DNA from: Torymus aiolomorphi
Lineage: Eukaryota > Arthropoda > Insecta > Hymenoptera > Torymidae
DNA length: 64,000 nt
NCBI GenBank assembly: GCA_036365515.1
Contig: CM070875.1
Coordinates: 89,604,128 to 89,668,127 of the forward strand
Direction: 5' to 3'
In this document: piece by piece, positions 35,614-48,900 of the stretch
Numbering within the stretch: the stretch's first letter is position 1
How the letters are laid out: each line of letters opens with the position of its first letter
The notes under the pieces: generated by a model
Databases searched by the model: none
What the model was told of the DNA's origin: nothing
Seen by the model: only the letters and a program-made list of their open reading frames with translations
Translations under genes and position numbers: made by a program

Positions 35614-36629
35614 TCTACCGGCGTTAGACGCGCGCACATTTGAAAAGCATCGTCGCGCGATGCTCGAATATTAATCGCGATACTCTCTCTCTCTCTCTCC
35701 ACCGGCATTAAACGCGCGGACACTCAAGAGCATCGCCGCGCGATACTTTATTGTTATCCGCGACTCTCGTTCTCTCTCTCTCTCTCTCGCACCCGCACTC
35801 TCGCTCTACCCTCCCGCGACTCTCTCTCCACTCTAAAACCGCGTCCCCCTTACCTCGACGATGAACAGCCCTCAGCGCTGACTCTCCGTCCTCGGCCCCG
35901 GGTCCCGTCTCTCTCTCGCTTTCGCTTTCTCCCTCGCCTCTCCGCGACCGCTGCTCTCCTCCTCCCGCCGGCCGATATCGTCGTCCTCGCTCGCCTTCGT
36001 GGCCTCCTCCACGTCCTCGTCGTCTGTCAGCCGCTTCCACCCTCTCTCGCACTGCTCGCCTCTTCTTCCCCAGGCTCTCTCTCTCGCACAAGCTCTCTCT
36101 CTCCAACTGCTCACTCGGCACCGGCTCGTTCGACACTGCCGATCTCTCCCGCGCGCGCCTTCTCGATGCCCCCGCACATGCGCCGGCGTCCCACGGGTTG
36201 CATCAGTAGATCGGCTCTACTACTGCTTCGCACGTGGCTCCTCTCTCGCTTCTCTCGGCCGTGCCCGTCAGCGGAGCGCCTCCCCGCTGTAGCAGCGCAC
36301 GGCCGCGCATCCTCGCCCGCGAGGTGCTGCCACCGCGCTCTCCAGCTCCGCGGCGCACGGAGGCGCGCGAAATTCGAACGCGCCCCGCGCGACTACCACT
36401 CCACTTGATCTACTTACATACCGGGGCGGGGGGGGGGGGGGAGCACAGGGATCTTGCCTCTCCTAATCCTTCTCGGCTTCACTCTCCTCCACTCGATACC
36501 CACCGGGATCAAGCACCGAAACAGAAAGAAACATCCCGAAAAATAAATAAGGGAGCTTAGGACAACAGTGCCCCGGCCACGCAGCTCGAGAGAGAGAAAA
36601 AGAAAATGGTGACGACTTACCACGTCACA
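34939..36629 (-). repeat. 5' LTR of the Ty3/gypsy element (right copy)
   Basis: Same sequence as 24009-25700 with a few substitutions, longer uninterrupted CT runs (35527-35610) and a different G run (36424-36442). As the upstream LTR for the minus-strand genes it would hold the promoter. Confidence 0.95.
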
Positions 36630-36633
36630 GTAT
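36630..36633. repeat. Target duplication GTAT, right
   Basis: Direct copy of 24005-24008. Confidence 0.85.
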
Positions 36634-37490
36634 GCTAAGCTAAAAATTTCTATACCCATTTTGTGCATCGGGAAAGCATTTTCAATATTTTGCCTTCGGA
36701 TATAACTAATCGGGTGCTGGATTTTCATGAGATAAAGATTATATCCTTCATGTTTTGGTCATATTTATGATTTGGAAATTTGCATAAATGTGAAAGTTAC
36801 CTTATTTTAAGATTTCTTACATTTTTTGTGATTTTTACCATTTAAAGATGATTTATTGAAGTAAATATCTTTTCCAGGCTAGCGGGTAATGGATTTTTAT
36901 GAGACAAAGTTTACATTCCTTGTATTTTAATCATAGTTCTGATTCGAAGAGTTGAACTCTAATAAATTACTTCAATAAGTCATATTTAAATGGTAAAAAT
37001 AATAACAGATATAAGAAACCTTGAAATAAGGAAATTTTCATATTTGAAACTTTTCAAGTCATAACTATAACCAAAATAGAAAGAATAGAATCTTTGTCTC
37101 ATAATAACCCTTTACCCGGTTAGTTATATACGAAAGTCAAAATATTGAAAATGCTTTATCGATGCATAAAATGGGTTTCGAAACTTCTAGCTTAGCTTAC
37201 ATTATGAGAGTTAATGTCTTTCAAAGAGTTGAACTCTAATAAATTACTTCAATAAGTCATATTTAAATGTTAAAAATAATAACAGATATAAGAAACCTTG
37301 AAATAAGGAAATTTTCATATTTGAAACTTTCCAAAGTATAAATATGACCAAAATATGAAGGATATATATTTTCATGAAAATCCTTTACCCGGTGGGTTAT
37401 ACATATACCAAAGTCAAAATATATATTGAAAAGCTGTATCGATAATTGGAATGGGCTTCGGAACTTCTAGCTTGGATTAAATTATGAGAG
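36634..37490. repeat. Inverted and direct repeat cluster interrupted by the retrotransposon
   Basis: Segments with ATGGGTTTCGAAACTTCTAG, CCTTTACCCGGTTAGTTATA and ACCTTGAAATAAGGAAATTT occur at about 36954-37210 and again at 37226-37475. An inverse copy runs from the retrotransposon edge at 36640 to about 36870. It may be an old foldback element whose left side begins exactly at the retrotransposon insertion site. Confidence 0.6.
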
Positions 37491-37859
37491 GTCTTTATGA
37501 TATATTACTAGAAAATAATTCTAATTATATTTTCTTTATTCATGCAGGGGACATTTGATGTAAAATCCAAAGCTGTAATATTTCTTTAACTTGTTTGCGT
37601 TACTGAGTGGATAAAATATAACACACTATTTAAGAATCAAAACAAAGTTTTTTATAATAGTATCAAGCTAAACAATTGTAAATAATATATTTTATATTTA
37701 CATCTGGGATTTCTCAACTATTAACCATTAATATTAAATCATTAAAACTTTTATATGAATATTGAATGTTACAAACATTTTTTAAATGTTTTGATTTGAA
37801 TAAAATTGTATCTATTTATAAATTTTTAAGTTCCAAAAGATATAAATATTTATATAAAC

Positions 37860-38811
37860 AAAGAAAAACTAAAGAGAGTGGACTCGTGTAAATATTTAGG
37901 AATCAACTTTGATTATAATTTAAAATGGGATGTACATATAATTAACTACCTAATCAAAAAAACAAGTTACTTAAATTTCATATTTTACAAAATTAATAAA
38001 TTTATGCAAATAAATACCGTTTAAAGGTTATTTACTATGCCTTTTTTCACAGTGTAATTAACTATGGGATAATTGCTTGGGGTGGGGTCTATAAAAACAA
38101 TCAACATTTGCTACAAAATATTCAAAAGCGGTTACTAAAATTAGTCTTCAAGAACACTTTTGTCCAAAAACAACCAATGAATATTAAGGGGGTGTTGTAC
38201 TCACGTACTCTGTTTTACCGATAGAACACGGTAAATTCTATATTATGAAAATAAATATATCGAATTATGTCTTATAAGGAGATAGTTGCCCTGCGCAACG
38301 TAATAATCTACCATCCTACACAGTTTTGAGCCGAAATATCAACGGCACCCTAAAAAATTTTTCGAACGAAATTTCGGTTATTTTTGTTCGAAAAATTTTT
38401 TAGGGTGCCGTGGATATTCCGGCTCAAAACTGCGTAGGATGGTAGATTATTACGTTGCGTAGGGCAACTATCTCCTTATAAGGCGAAATTCGATATATTT
38501 ATTTTGATAGTATATAATTCACCGTGTTCCGTCGATAAAACAGAGTACATGAGTACAACACCCTCTTAAGCAACTATTCACATGGGACTGCTTAAAATAT
38601 TATTACAACGAAATGAAAAGTATTTTTTTAAACTCTAATAGTAAAACTAGAAATAAAGTCATCTTATTACCAAAAATGGATAAAAGAGTAAGCGAGAAAA
38701 ACAACTACATAACGGCAATAAAGACCTTCAATCAACTGCCAAATGAGCTAAAAACTATAGAAATAAATAAGACATTCTGTCTGCAAACTAAAAGACTGGA
38801 TTTTGAATAAT
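37860..38811 (+). pseudogene. 3' end of a LINE reverse-transcriptase ORF, split by a MITE
   Basis: Translation gives SCKYLGINFDYNLKW and HIINYLIKKTSYL. After one frame change near 38020 it continues VINYGIIAWGGVYKNNQHLL and QKRLLKLVFKN, the typical region after the RT domain in insect non-LTR elements of the jockey/CR1 type. A MITE at 38184-38569 interrupts it. Joining across one TTAA restores the reading frame exactly, into a Lys-rich tail ending FNQLPNELK and stopping at 38811. Only the C-terminal part of ORF2 is present (5' truncation, usual for LINEs). Confidence 0.75.
38184..38569. mobile_element. TTAA-flanked foldback MITE inside the LINE
   Basis: TTAAGGGGGTGTTGTACTC at the left is inverse to GAGTACAACACCCTCTTAA at the right, and the whole 380 bp folds on itself. 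TTAA occurs at both ends (38184-38187 and 38566-38569). The host LINE frame is continuous when one TTAA and the insert are removed. This is the insertion signature of piggyBac-type transposition. Confidence 0.9.
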
Positions 38812-39205
38812 ATTTAATGAAAATGAACTGAAAATAGCAAACACAACAATTATTGTTTAATCTAATTTATGATAAGATATAAAAACCAAAATGATTTAAT
38901 ATAATATTTGCGCAACTGCAATAAACTGGCTTGATCCTATAATTTCATTATAGGAATCCAAGCCAAAATAGTAGATTAATGCATTAGCATAAATACAATT
39001 TACTGTTATTTGAATTCAAATTTTATAATGTTAAAATAAAGAGGTTTTATCTAATGTTAAGTTTAGTTATAGTTTAGTATTAAGTTATTATATTTCAGAC
39101 CTGCAAACATGAAATTTATTTTCCTCTGCAGGGTTACTATATGTAATGTAATGTATTTCTTACTCTGGAATAAATAAATAAATAAATAAATAAATTTAAA
39201 AAAAA
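38812..39205 (+). other. LINE 3' untranslated region and (TAAA)n tail
   Basis: Noncoding sequence after the LINE stop ends in ACTCTGGAATAAATAAATAA, a simple-repeat tail typical of such elements in place of poly(A). Confidence 0.6.
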
Positions 39206-40380
39206 TTAAATACATCAAATACATATACATACATATAAAAGCAAATTATATGTGTAAATCATTTTTAATATTGTTAGATTAGAAAGACTGCACAGTTATT
39301 TGTTGAAAGTATGATACGCTCAAAATTTAATTCAATAATATAATTTAAAAAAGCTAGCTTTTCGAAATAAATGTTTTCTATTCAATTTTTTAATTATTAA
39401 TAATTAATGAACATATATTAAATAAAATGAATGATTACATGGGTGGTGCCATGAAAGCCACAATATTCATTGCTACAGTACATAATATAAGAGGAAAGAA
39501 ATACCGATATTATTTCTCAACTCTGTAGAATATTTTGACAAATTCCAGAATTTAAAATTAAGTAAACTTAAGATGATTATAAAATTACCATATAAAAGTA
39601 TGTTCTAAAGAAAAATACATTCAAAAATAAATAAATCGTATAACTTTAATATCTGAAAATGTATTTCCTCCAGAGGCAAAGAAATAAATTTAATAGAAAT
39701 AAACCTCACCTATAGTAACTATACTCTATTTGGGATTGTACGTATACATGTTGACACTGTGAAACTATTATACCAGGAATGGTATACTACCCATGAGTTT
39801 CTAGTCCTACTCGACATCAATGGATCTGTAAATAATATGAATCAATAGATGTAAATAATTTAAGTATTAAAAAAAATCTTTATTATTCGGTAAATAAATG
39901 TAACTCACTTTTAAAAAGATATTCAAAGCCTTGCGTTGGAGTTGTACACCACCGAAGAAGAGTTCTAATAGTTTTATCTTCAAAATATGTGGACCTGCAT
40001 ATAATTTAAATGTTAAAAAAGATGGAGAATATATATTATAGGCAGCAAAAGAGCAATAAAAACATATTCAGAAAATCTTATAACGTTTTTTAAAAGGTCT
40101 GTATTTTAAACTATTTGCAATTCAGATAATGTAACAGATGATAAATATTAAAAAAAAAGGCTAGACATAATTTTTAATAAATTACCTTAATGCAAAAAAC
40201 ATCTTCACCGCAAGAGTAGCAACATAAAAATTCAGTGATTTTTGGAAGCCTGCATGACGAAGAATCTCTTGGAGGGTACAGCTAAATTTCTTGTGACAGA
40301 TGAAATAGTACTTAATCTGAAACAAGTTTTAAATGGGTAAGGAAGTACGTTATGCATGAGTGGGAATAATGGGAATTGAA
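39206..40380. other. AT-rich noncoding DNA
   Basis: No gene or repeat was recognised. Confidence 0.4.
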
Positions 40381-40384
40381 GTCC

Positions 40385-40613
<229 letters not shown>

Positions 40614-41157
40614 TTTTTTTTCTCCTTTTTTCCACTTTCTTTGTACTTCATTACTTGGCTGAGATGCTGCTATACCGATTCCAACATGTACACACACAAA
40701 CCCCACACATTCTTCTCGCTCAAATCACAAATCACGAATTTAACTTTACCTGTTTTAGAAAACGGAAATGTCGAAATGTTAGTAACGAGGGAAGTAATCT
40801 TTGGATGCCCTTATTTACTCTCGTACCTGCTTGGCTAGGGTGCTGCTGAGACTGCTACTCTGCTCTGTTTAGATCGTCTCTGGCCTCTGGCTCTGTCGGC
40901 TATTACCTATACTGCATATAATGCTTTCTGGTAGTCGTCGTCATATGATATTGTCCTCCCTCTCCGCTGTTGTTTTTTTTCGTTTCTCCTCTGTTTCTCC
41001 TCTCTCCCTCTCTCTCCCTCTTTCGCGCGCACGCTCGTTCATATATACACAAGAGAGCATACTCTACTTACACGAGTATACCAACTCTAGTGGTATACTT
41101 TCTTCACATTATTTGAAATATATAATAGTATAATAATATTGCCTATCGTCGTTCTCT

Positions 41158-41706
41158 CATGGGACAGCAAGTGACTGAGGAGAGCAAGCGATTTTTCTTA
41201 TACGTTGGGGGGAAGACCAGAGCAGCAGCGATCTATTTACTCGCTCTGACTCGCTTCGCCGGCTTTTGCGCTTACCACGTGTATATTGTGTATTATTGAA
41301 AGCGGTCGCCTCGGTCATCCGGTCACCCCGGTCACCCCAGTGTGTGTTTGGCATTCGTTCGTCGTCGCGTGTGTTATTACATTCCAATCTTCGTACTTCG
41401 AGCTGAGAAAGGGGAGAGAAAGCAGTGCCTCCCTGGTGGCAAGACAATCTCGTGTTTTTGCTGCTGTCACTCGTCGCCGATCATCGGCAATAAGATCCTC
41501 AGCCGTGTGTCGACGTGTCGTCCAGCAGCCTTGGCGAAGAAGCTATCTTGGATTTCCTTGTCTTTTTGCGTTTAGACAAAACAAAGTGACAATCGACCAG
41601 CAGCAGCAGCAGCTTGTCTCGCCTCTCTCGTTGATTGATTCATCTCGGTGTGGGCGCAGTGCAGCTGTAGTAAAGAGAGTATTGAAGTATCGCTTCTAAA
41701 AGACAG
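41158..41706 (+). other. GC-rich first-exon-like island
   Basis: About 550 bp of balanced composition with many CpGs stands out from AT-rich DNA. It has CGTTCGTCGTCGCG-like runs, a CAGCAGCAGCAGCAG tract and ends ACAG/GTAAAGT, a good splice donor at 41706/41707. No long conserved peptide is seen. It looks like the noncoding first exon and promoter of an insect gene, with the next exon not identified. Frames through it (41286-41699) have no recognisable domain. Confidence 0.35.
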
Positions 41707-41872
41707 GTAAAGTGAAATTCGTGTTTTTTATGTATCCTTCTTGATGCAAACGAGAGGAATGTGTAGGTTTTGTGTGTGTGCATGCTCGAACCGGTGTAGT
41801 AGCATTGTAGCCAAGTAATGAAGGTGTAGTAAGTGAAAAATAGTAGAATAGATTATGCACCTAAGTAGTTAA

Positions 41873-41973
41873 AGTAAAGAATCTCTCAGATCGCATATAA
41901 TTGTGGCCCGAACTGAAGGCGACAAATATGCGGATGACAAATATGCGATCTGAGGGATTCTTTACTTACTCCC
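41873..41973. repeat. 100-bp hairpin
   Basis: GTAAAGAATCTCTCAGATCG at the left pairs with CGATCTGAGGGATTCTTTAC at the right. Small foldback sequence in the putative first intron. Confidence 0.85.
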
Positions 41974-42277
41974 GTGATGCATATATTACTTTGGTGTGGA
42001 GAAAAAGAGAGAAAAATGCATTAAATATGTTTTTCATTTTCATCATCGTCAAAATCCGTACATAAAGAGCAATGCTAATCTAGCGCCATTAGTGAGTTAG
42101 GATAAAGCCGTAAGGGAAAAATAACGCGAGACATTGTATGTATTTTGTATATCTATATACATGTACGTATGTATTATAAAAAATATACACACAATGCCTT
42201 ATCACGTTTTGCCCATAGACTTTATCTGGAGGGAGCTTTATTCGCACGCGTTCATTTTATCTACGGCGGTAGGTATA

Positions 42278-42305
42278 TATAGCATTTCGACGAGTGTGAG
42301 TGTAT

Positions 42306-42389
<84 letters not shown>

Positions 42390-42428
42390 GAGAGATGTTA
42401 AAAGTTCGCTTGTGGTAATCGAGCCGAA
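42278..42428. repeat. Right inverted repeat with (GA)n core
   Basis: Inverse of 40385-40613, with ATAGCATTTCGACGAGTGTG, then a 90-bp GA run, then TTCGCTTGTGGTAATCGAGC. Together they could bound a 2.0-kb foldback element that carries the GC-rich island. Confidence 0.75.
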
Positions 42429-42429
42429 A

Positions 42430-43330
42430 GGAAGCGCATACTTACGATGCCGCACTTTTCTTTGTTACTAGAATTTGAATAGCGTGCTTCGCGTGCCGTA
42501 ATCTGCACTACATTTTATTACTTTAATTAAAATTTTTAATAAATAAAAACATTGATATTCTTTCTGTGTCTTCAAAATTAACAAGAATAGAGAAACATTA
42601 TTAACTGCGTACAGAGGGATTGTTTATGTAGTTTTATACCACTCTAACCTCAAAATCACAACTTTGGTATGATTTTTCGGCGCTCGTGGTTTAAAATGCT
42701 GTTCGAAACTAGTGCGGAGTGCGACTTCTCCACCCGTGTCGAAAAGTACTATTAGATCTATGGCAACAGTCATTGTGAAAAGAAATAAAATTTTTACACA
42801 ACAATAGTTGATTGAAATACTTAAAATACAATGTATTTATAGTGACTCATTCTTTAGATCTGAAACTTCATATTTAAATCAGCCATTATGCTGATTACAT
42901 TGAATATTATTACTCAAAAAGAAGTTTTCTACTACTTTTAACTTCTCACATTTTTAACAATTTAATTTTAATACAAAAATTTTATTTACAATATAGCAGT
43001 TAGAAAAAATAAGATGACAAAATTAATTCAAAACAGACTTAGTGGACGGAGTTACAATGGAGTTTCTTAATTTGTATGTAGAACTTTAAAACTGATCAAT
43101 GTTACACTATGAAATAGTCCACCAATTTCACTACTTTCGATAGTCTAAGAATATTTAATAAAAACGATAAATTTTAAAACTTTATCAATGATCAAAATTC
43201 ATACTTGCATGTATTACTTTTATTTTAAAAAGGTTGTAGTTAATAATTTTTATTTTATTTATGATACGATATATACATATTCATAACAACAATAAAAGCA
43301 GTAGTTTGACTAGTGAAACATCACTACATT
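42430..43330. other. AT-rich noncoding DNA, includes MITE copy 2 (42636-42755)
   Basis: The part 42636-42755 is a shortened, diverged copy of the 200-bp double-hairpin repeat (TACCACTCTAACCTCAAAATC, CGCTCGTGGT, GTGTCGAAAAGTACTATTAG). Nothing else is recognised. Confidence 0.6.
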
Positions 43331-43465
43331 ACAAATTATTGTAGTTATTGTTATCGCACTCAAGTAAATGAGAGAAAAGGAAAGAACGGGGGAAAAGAGA
43401 GAGAGAGAGAGAGAGAGAAAGAGGGAGAGAGAAAGAGAGAGGAAGTAATGCTCTTTCTCATTTTA

Positions 43466-43660
43466 GTACAAATGGAAGGTAAAGGTGGTTACGTTCTGCA
43501 ACCAATTACAGTACATGTCTGGGACGTCCAAATAGAAGCATAGTTCGTAGGTATTTGCCTTTAGACTCAACAGATAATCAATTAATACCTCTTGGATTGA
43601 TAGATGATAAGAAACTATCGTCTGCTTATGATTTTTATAAAGAGAGAACAAAGGTAAATA
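43466..43660 (+). pseudogene. Exon-like fragment of an unidentified gene
   Basis: It follows an acceptor-like CTCATTTTAG and ends GAACAAAG/GTAAATAC. One frame reads MEGKGGYVLQPITVHVWD and then stops. Another frame, open over the second part, reads RRYLPLDSTDNQLIPLGLID and DDKKLSSAYDFYKERTK. The switch suggests a one-base shift in a former coding exon. I do not recognise the family. Confidence 0.35.
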
Positions 43661-43746
43661 CTTGAATAAAAAAACATGATTGCATATCAATATTCTTGTG
43701 CAACATTAGTACTAACGTTTCATAGTATACTGCACTATGAGAGAAA

Positions 43747-44288
43747 TTAAGGACGTTCTCCGAGAAAATGATTTTCTTGTGATTTTCCTGAAACTTGCAG
43801 AGAACGTTTGATTTTGTGTGCTTAGTACATGCTTGAAAGCCCCACGTCCATAGCGGTATTCAAAATAGAAATATTTAACTTGAAAGTTTTTGTGTTAACA
43901 TGGGATCCCTATCTAAGCTGGTTTTAAAATTACATTTTAATTTACTATAAAAAAAGTTTTCTTTGTGTTTTTTTTTTCAACCGTAAGCCATAAAACTAGA
44001 AATCGAGAGGAATAATATGGTATAATTTTCAATATAGCAAGCGATATTAATTTCAGAGATATAGCAACGTAAACAAAAATTCCCATGTTATTTGTATATC
44101 TATATATAGTCACCCTATGTAAGTGCTATTTATTTAAATATCATATTGACACCTTTTATCTTACACTGACATTTTTTTTTATTTTTGGAGTAATGTATAG
44201 AGACTCATGAAGGGTTTTCATTATAAATAATATTTTTAAATCACAATTTTCGCGATGTTAATGAATTTGAGTCGGAGAACGTCCTTAA
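43747..44288. mobile_element. TTAA-flanked MITE, 540 bp
   Basis: TTAAGGACGTTCTCCGA and its inverse TCGGAGAACGTCCTTAA define the ends, with TTAA at both (43747-43750 and 44285-44288). No transposase. Non-autonomous element with piggyBac-type target preference. Confidence 0.85.
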
Positions 44289-44289
44289 A

Positions 44290-44881
44290 GGCGCTGCCAA
44301 AAACCCTGATGGTTCAATAATCCGTTCGGCAGTTCTATTCCATTTTTTCACGTTCTTGTTTGTTATTCATAACGCCGTTTTTTGACGTGCAGTAAAAAAG
44401 TTAGAATTGTTTACATGTAAACATAGAGTACTGCAGTACCTTTTGTTTACATAATTAGAAAATTCATAATGATTTTGATGATAATGATGAAATTTATAAC
44501 GATGATAATGATTTTTATTCATAATGTTCTTTTTTTACCAATAAAACCAAAATATATTTTAATTTTTTTATTTTTCTAATAATTTTTGAAGCAGCTGATA
44601 ACAAAAACATAATATCACTTATTACCGAATAATATTTGTCAAGTTTTTAAGTGACCATGATGGTATTTTCAATTCTCTCTAACACAAGTGGAGTAAAAAA
44701 AATTAGAATTGTTTACGATGCCTTTTGTTTATTAGATAAACCATTAATGAATAGAAAATTTATAATGCTGATAATGATTTTGATTCCTAATGATTTTTTT
44801 TTCTTTATTAATAACACACACACACACACACACACACGCGCGCGCACAGACACAGGCACATGCACACGCACACGCACACGC

Positions 44882-44952
<71 letters not shown>

Positions 44953-45956
44953 GTACATTTGAAATTCAAAACGTTTTTAAAATAGTAATATTAACATAGA
45001 TAAGTGGATGACGTTATACATTACATTATTTATACATACAAATCATATTTGAATAAACTTATATAACTGGAAGTTTTTTCATATTTACAAATCAAAATAT
45101 ACATACATTATATACTAAAAGAACACCTCTTGCACCAGGTTGAAATTGGAATTTTTTATTATTTCAACCTTTAAATCTGGTATAAAGTTGTCATTTTGAT
45201 TTGAAGGGGTTAGATATACTCAAGACGTCAAAAAAGGCAATTTTCCCAAATTTTTTTGGAACTGATTTATTTGTTTTGAAATAAATGTTCTGACAGTTGA
45301 ATTACGCATGCACAGAAAAAATCAGTAGCTCTTACTGTTTGGCACACGTAGAATCAACTATATTAGGAAAACGTAGAAATAGCTTTACAAAATCAGTAGA
45401 ATCAACTTTTCTTACAGTAGAAACTACAATTTATTTGAAATCCTTATCAGTCCAAAAAGTAGATCTTACTTTACTGAAAAGTAAATTCTACTTTCTTTAG
45501 AGTAGATTTTACTTTCTTTAAAGCTGTTGCTACGGATACTTAGAAAGTAAAATTAACTTGCCATTTTACAGTTAAATTAACTGTTGAAAAAATAGAATCT
45601 ACTGTATTTTTTTCGCGTATTTCAAGATGTTACAGTAATTTTTTATGAAAAAATAGTCATTAACACGTGAGTTATAGTCAATCTCCGGAAGGTTCAAAAA
45701 AAGCGTTTTACGGTGAATATTGCTGCTTAAAACTGGATCATGTGAAATAAAAAATTTGTGTCATTTGTTAAAAAACAACTTTCTTCTCCAAATGAGCGAT
45801 TAATTTTGGCAATATTAAAATTTGTAACCATAATTGCAAATGTTTGAAAATTTTATTTTTTTTCACAAAAAATTTACTCATCTTTGACTAAAAAAAAATT
45901 ATCGACTAAATCTAAATATTTTTCGTACATATGGAGGATATTTATATTATAAATAA
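44290..45956. other. AT-rich noncoding DNA
   Basis: Apart from the microsatellite, only a small region with repeated AGTAGA(A/T)C(A/T)(A/T)CTTTACT phrases (45345-45610) is notable, possibly a degraded MITE beginning near CACAGAAAAAATCAGTAG. No gene is recognised. Confidence 0.35.
44814..44950. repeat. Compound (CA)n-(ACGCAC)n-(TA)n microsatellite
   Basis: CA, then CGCG and ACACGC runs, then CA, then TA. It creates mirrored artefact frames on both strands. Confidence 0.95.
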
Positions 45957-48900
45957 AAAGAAAGTTATGAAATCAATTCCTATAAAGTCAAGTATTTATT
46001 ATTCAATATATTTTTTTATAAAGCTTTTATAATAAAACATTTTTATATTACTTTTTACAAAAGTATAAACCAAGGCAAGTAACAGTGTATTACCAGCCGC
46101 TTCTATGTAATTTTCTCTACGAAAAATTTTTAGAAAGACGAACTTAAAATGGTAAAAAATATTTAAAAAACTTTTTCTGTGAATACGTTTGTAATAAACT
46201 CATTAAATACAAATCTAACAAAAGAAAGTAATGAAATCAATACGCATAAAGTCAAGTACTTACCATTAATTCTTGGAATAAATAAAAAATTTTTTTTTTT
46301 ATTTAAAGAATTCATTTAATCGCCAACACTTATATCTATGTGAATATTACTATTTCAAATACGTTTTGTCGATAGCTATGTTTTTTCAACTTGAAGACCT
46401 AAAATTTATCTTCCTTGGAACATTGTATATTGGAATCAAAATTTCATTTAAATAACGATGTTTGATGTAAAAATTTCTACAAATTAAACAAAAGAAAGTT
46501 ATGAAATCAATTCCTAAATAAAGTCAAGTATTTATTATCATAAATCTATTTTCAGAGTAAATACATTTTTTTATTACAAACATTTATTCGCCAACGCTTA
46601 TATATATTTTTATATGTTACTTCAACAAAGAATATAGAAGTTCAAAATTTCGAACTCAAAGACAAAAAAATTCATTTTCCTTCAAGATATTGCATGTTGG
46701 AATTAAATTCATTTAAACGACATTTTTTAAATAATACAAAAGAAAGTTGTGATATCAATTCCCAGATAATCAAGTATTTTTATTATCATTTAAACCACGA
46801 CATTTTTTATAAATTATGCAAAAGAATGTTGTGATATCTATTCCCAGATAGTTAAGTATTTTTATTATAATTATAATTGAGTTGATTATATATTATAACG
46901 ATACTTTCTTTTTCGAACAATATCTTTTACATTATATATGATTGAGATGTTAATGGTTCAACGGTCAATTTTTACGTTTATATCCATGTGGCCTAGTGGA
47001 ATTGCTTACTCTATTTATTATATAATATTTATAATAATAAGCCAGCTATCCCAAAAGTTCTTAAGAAATAAGAAATTTTTTCAAAAAGTTTTCCACAGAA
47101 ATTTGAATATCTTTTTATAAAACTTTGAGATACTGTAAAATATTTATTAAACTTATATGTAGATTTGTTTGACACATTTTAAAGGTTTTTCATTGTAAAA
47201 AATTAATGATAAACATACTTGCCGGACCCGTCCTTTGGCAGTTTTTAGCGAAACAGTTGACTATTAAAAAAAAGAAAATTTCTAGAACTGTTTTGGCAAC
47301 CTTAGTTTTCGCTTTTCGGTAAGGCGATGTAAGGCCCCTTAGTTACCGCCGACTGAAGTCCCGTTTTTCTCATTCAATTTTTAATTTTGACAAAAAATCT
47401 CTCTGACATGTTATAGATTTGATAACTAACTATAACACACCAGAGTGATATTGTCTCCAAACTCAAAATTGAATGAAAATAATGTATCCCTGCAATCATC
47501 AGTAACGGATGGCACTAACATCGCCTTAAATTGATTGTCGATTAATTTTATTTCAATTTCAATTAGTTTATTGACATAGTTTATTGAAATTCAATAGTTT
47601 AATTGAATTCAACTATACGACGAGTATTAATATTATTATAAATAGTAACACATCTACTTGAGTCAGTGCTGGCCATGAATGGATTTCATAATGATAACAT
47701 TAATTTTTTGTATAGTTCATGACTAAATGTCATACGCAAATGCATGCAGTATACATAATAATTGTTATATGAACTTTATATTATTAGAACATTACAATAA
47801 TAAGATTATTATCAATTACTTTTATAATTTTAACAAATAATATTTTTTGAAGTACTCTACTTTTATTATGCAATTGTATTCTTAACGTGCCAAAAGGATA
47901 TTTATTTCTAAATCGTTAATGTACTAATAATCATTCGATATTTCTTTAGCAAATTATGTAGCTCAATAGCTTGAACTGCCAAAAGACGGGTCCGGCAAGT
48001 ATGTTTATCATTAATTTTTTACAATGAAAAACCTTTAAAATGTGTCAAACAAATCTACATATAAGTTTAATAAATATTTTACAGTATCTCAAAGTTTTAT
48101 AAAAAGATATTCAAATTTCTGTGGAAAACTTTTTGAAAAAATTTCTTATTTCTTAAGAACTTTTGGGATAGCTGGCTTATTATTATAAATATTATATAAT
48201 AAATAGAGTAAGCAATTCCACTAGGCCACATGGATATAAACGTAAAAATTGACCGTTGAACCATTAACATCTCAATCATATATAATGTAAAAGATATTGT
48301 TCGAAAAAGAAAGTATCGTTATAATATATAATCAACTCAATTATAATTATAATAAAAATACTTAACTATCTGGGAATAGATATCACAACATTCTTTTGCA
48401 TAATTTATAAAAAATGTCGTGGTTTAAATGATAATAAAAATACTTGATTATCTGGGAATTGATATCACAACTTTCTTTTGTATTATTTAAAAAATGTCGT
48501 TTAAATGAATTCAATTCCAACATGCAATATCTTGAAGGAAAATGAATTTTTTTGTCTTTGAGTTCGAAATTTTGAACTTCTATATTCTTTGTTGAAGTAA
48601 CATATAAAAATATATATAAGCGTTGGCGAATAAATGTTTGTAATAAAAAAATGTATTTACTCCGAAAATAGATTTATGATAATAACTTGACTTTATAGGA
48701 ATTGATTTCATAACTTTCTTTTGTTTAATTTGTAGAAATTTTTACATCAAACATCGTTATTTAAATGAAATTTTGATTCCAATATACAATGTTCCAAGGA
48801 AGATAAATTTTAGGTCTTCAAGTTGAAAAAAACATAGCTATCGACAAAACGTATTTGAAATAGTAATATTCACATAGATATAAGTGTTGGCGATTAAATG

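Larger units (their letters stand above)
24009..36629 (-). mobile_element. Complete 12.6-kb Ty3/gypsy retrotransposon with an extra 3' ORF
   Basis: Two LTRs (1692 and 1691 bp), a 4-bp target duplication, a primer-binding-site candidate, a polypurine tract, and gag, protease and pol (RT, RNase H, integrase) are in the order typical of Ty3/gypsy, all reading right to left. The internal part is GC-rich, unlike the surrounding AT-rich DNA. After pol there is a further ORF with a coiled coil and CCHC knuckles. It lies inside the 50.5-kb element. The LTRs differ by only a few substitutions outside microsatellites, so the insertion is recent. Confidence 0.95.
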
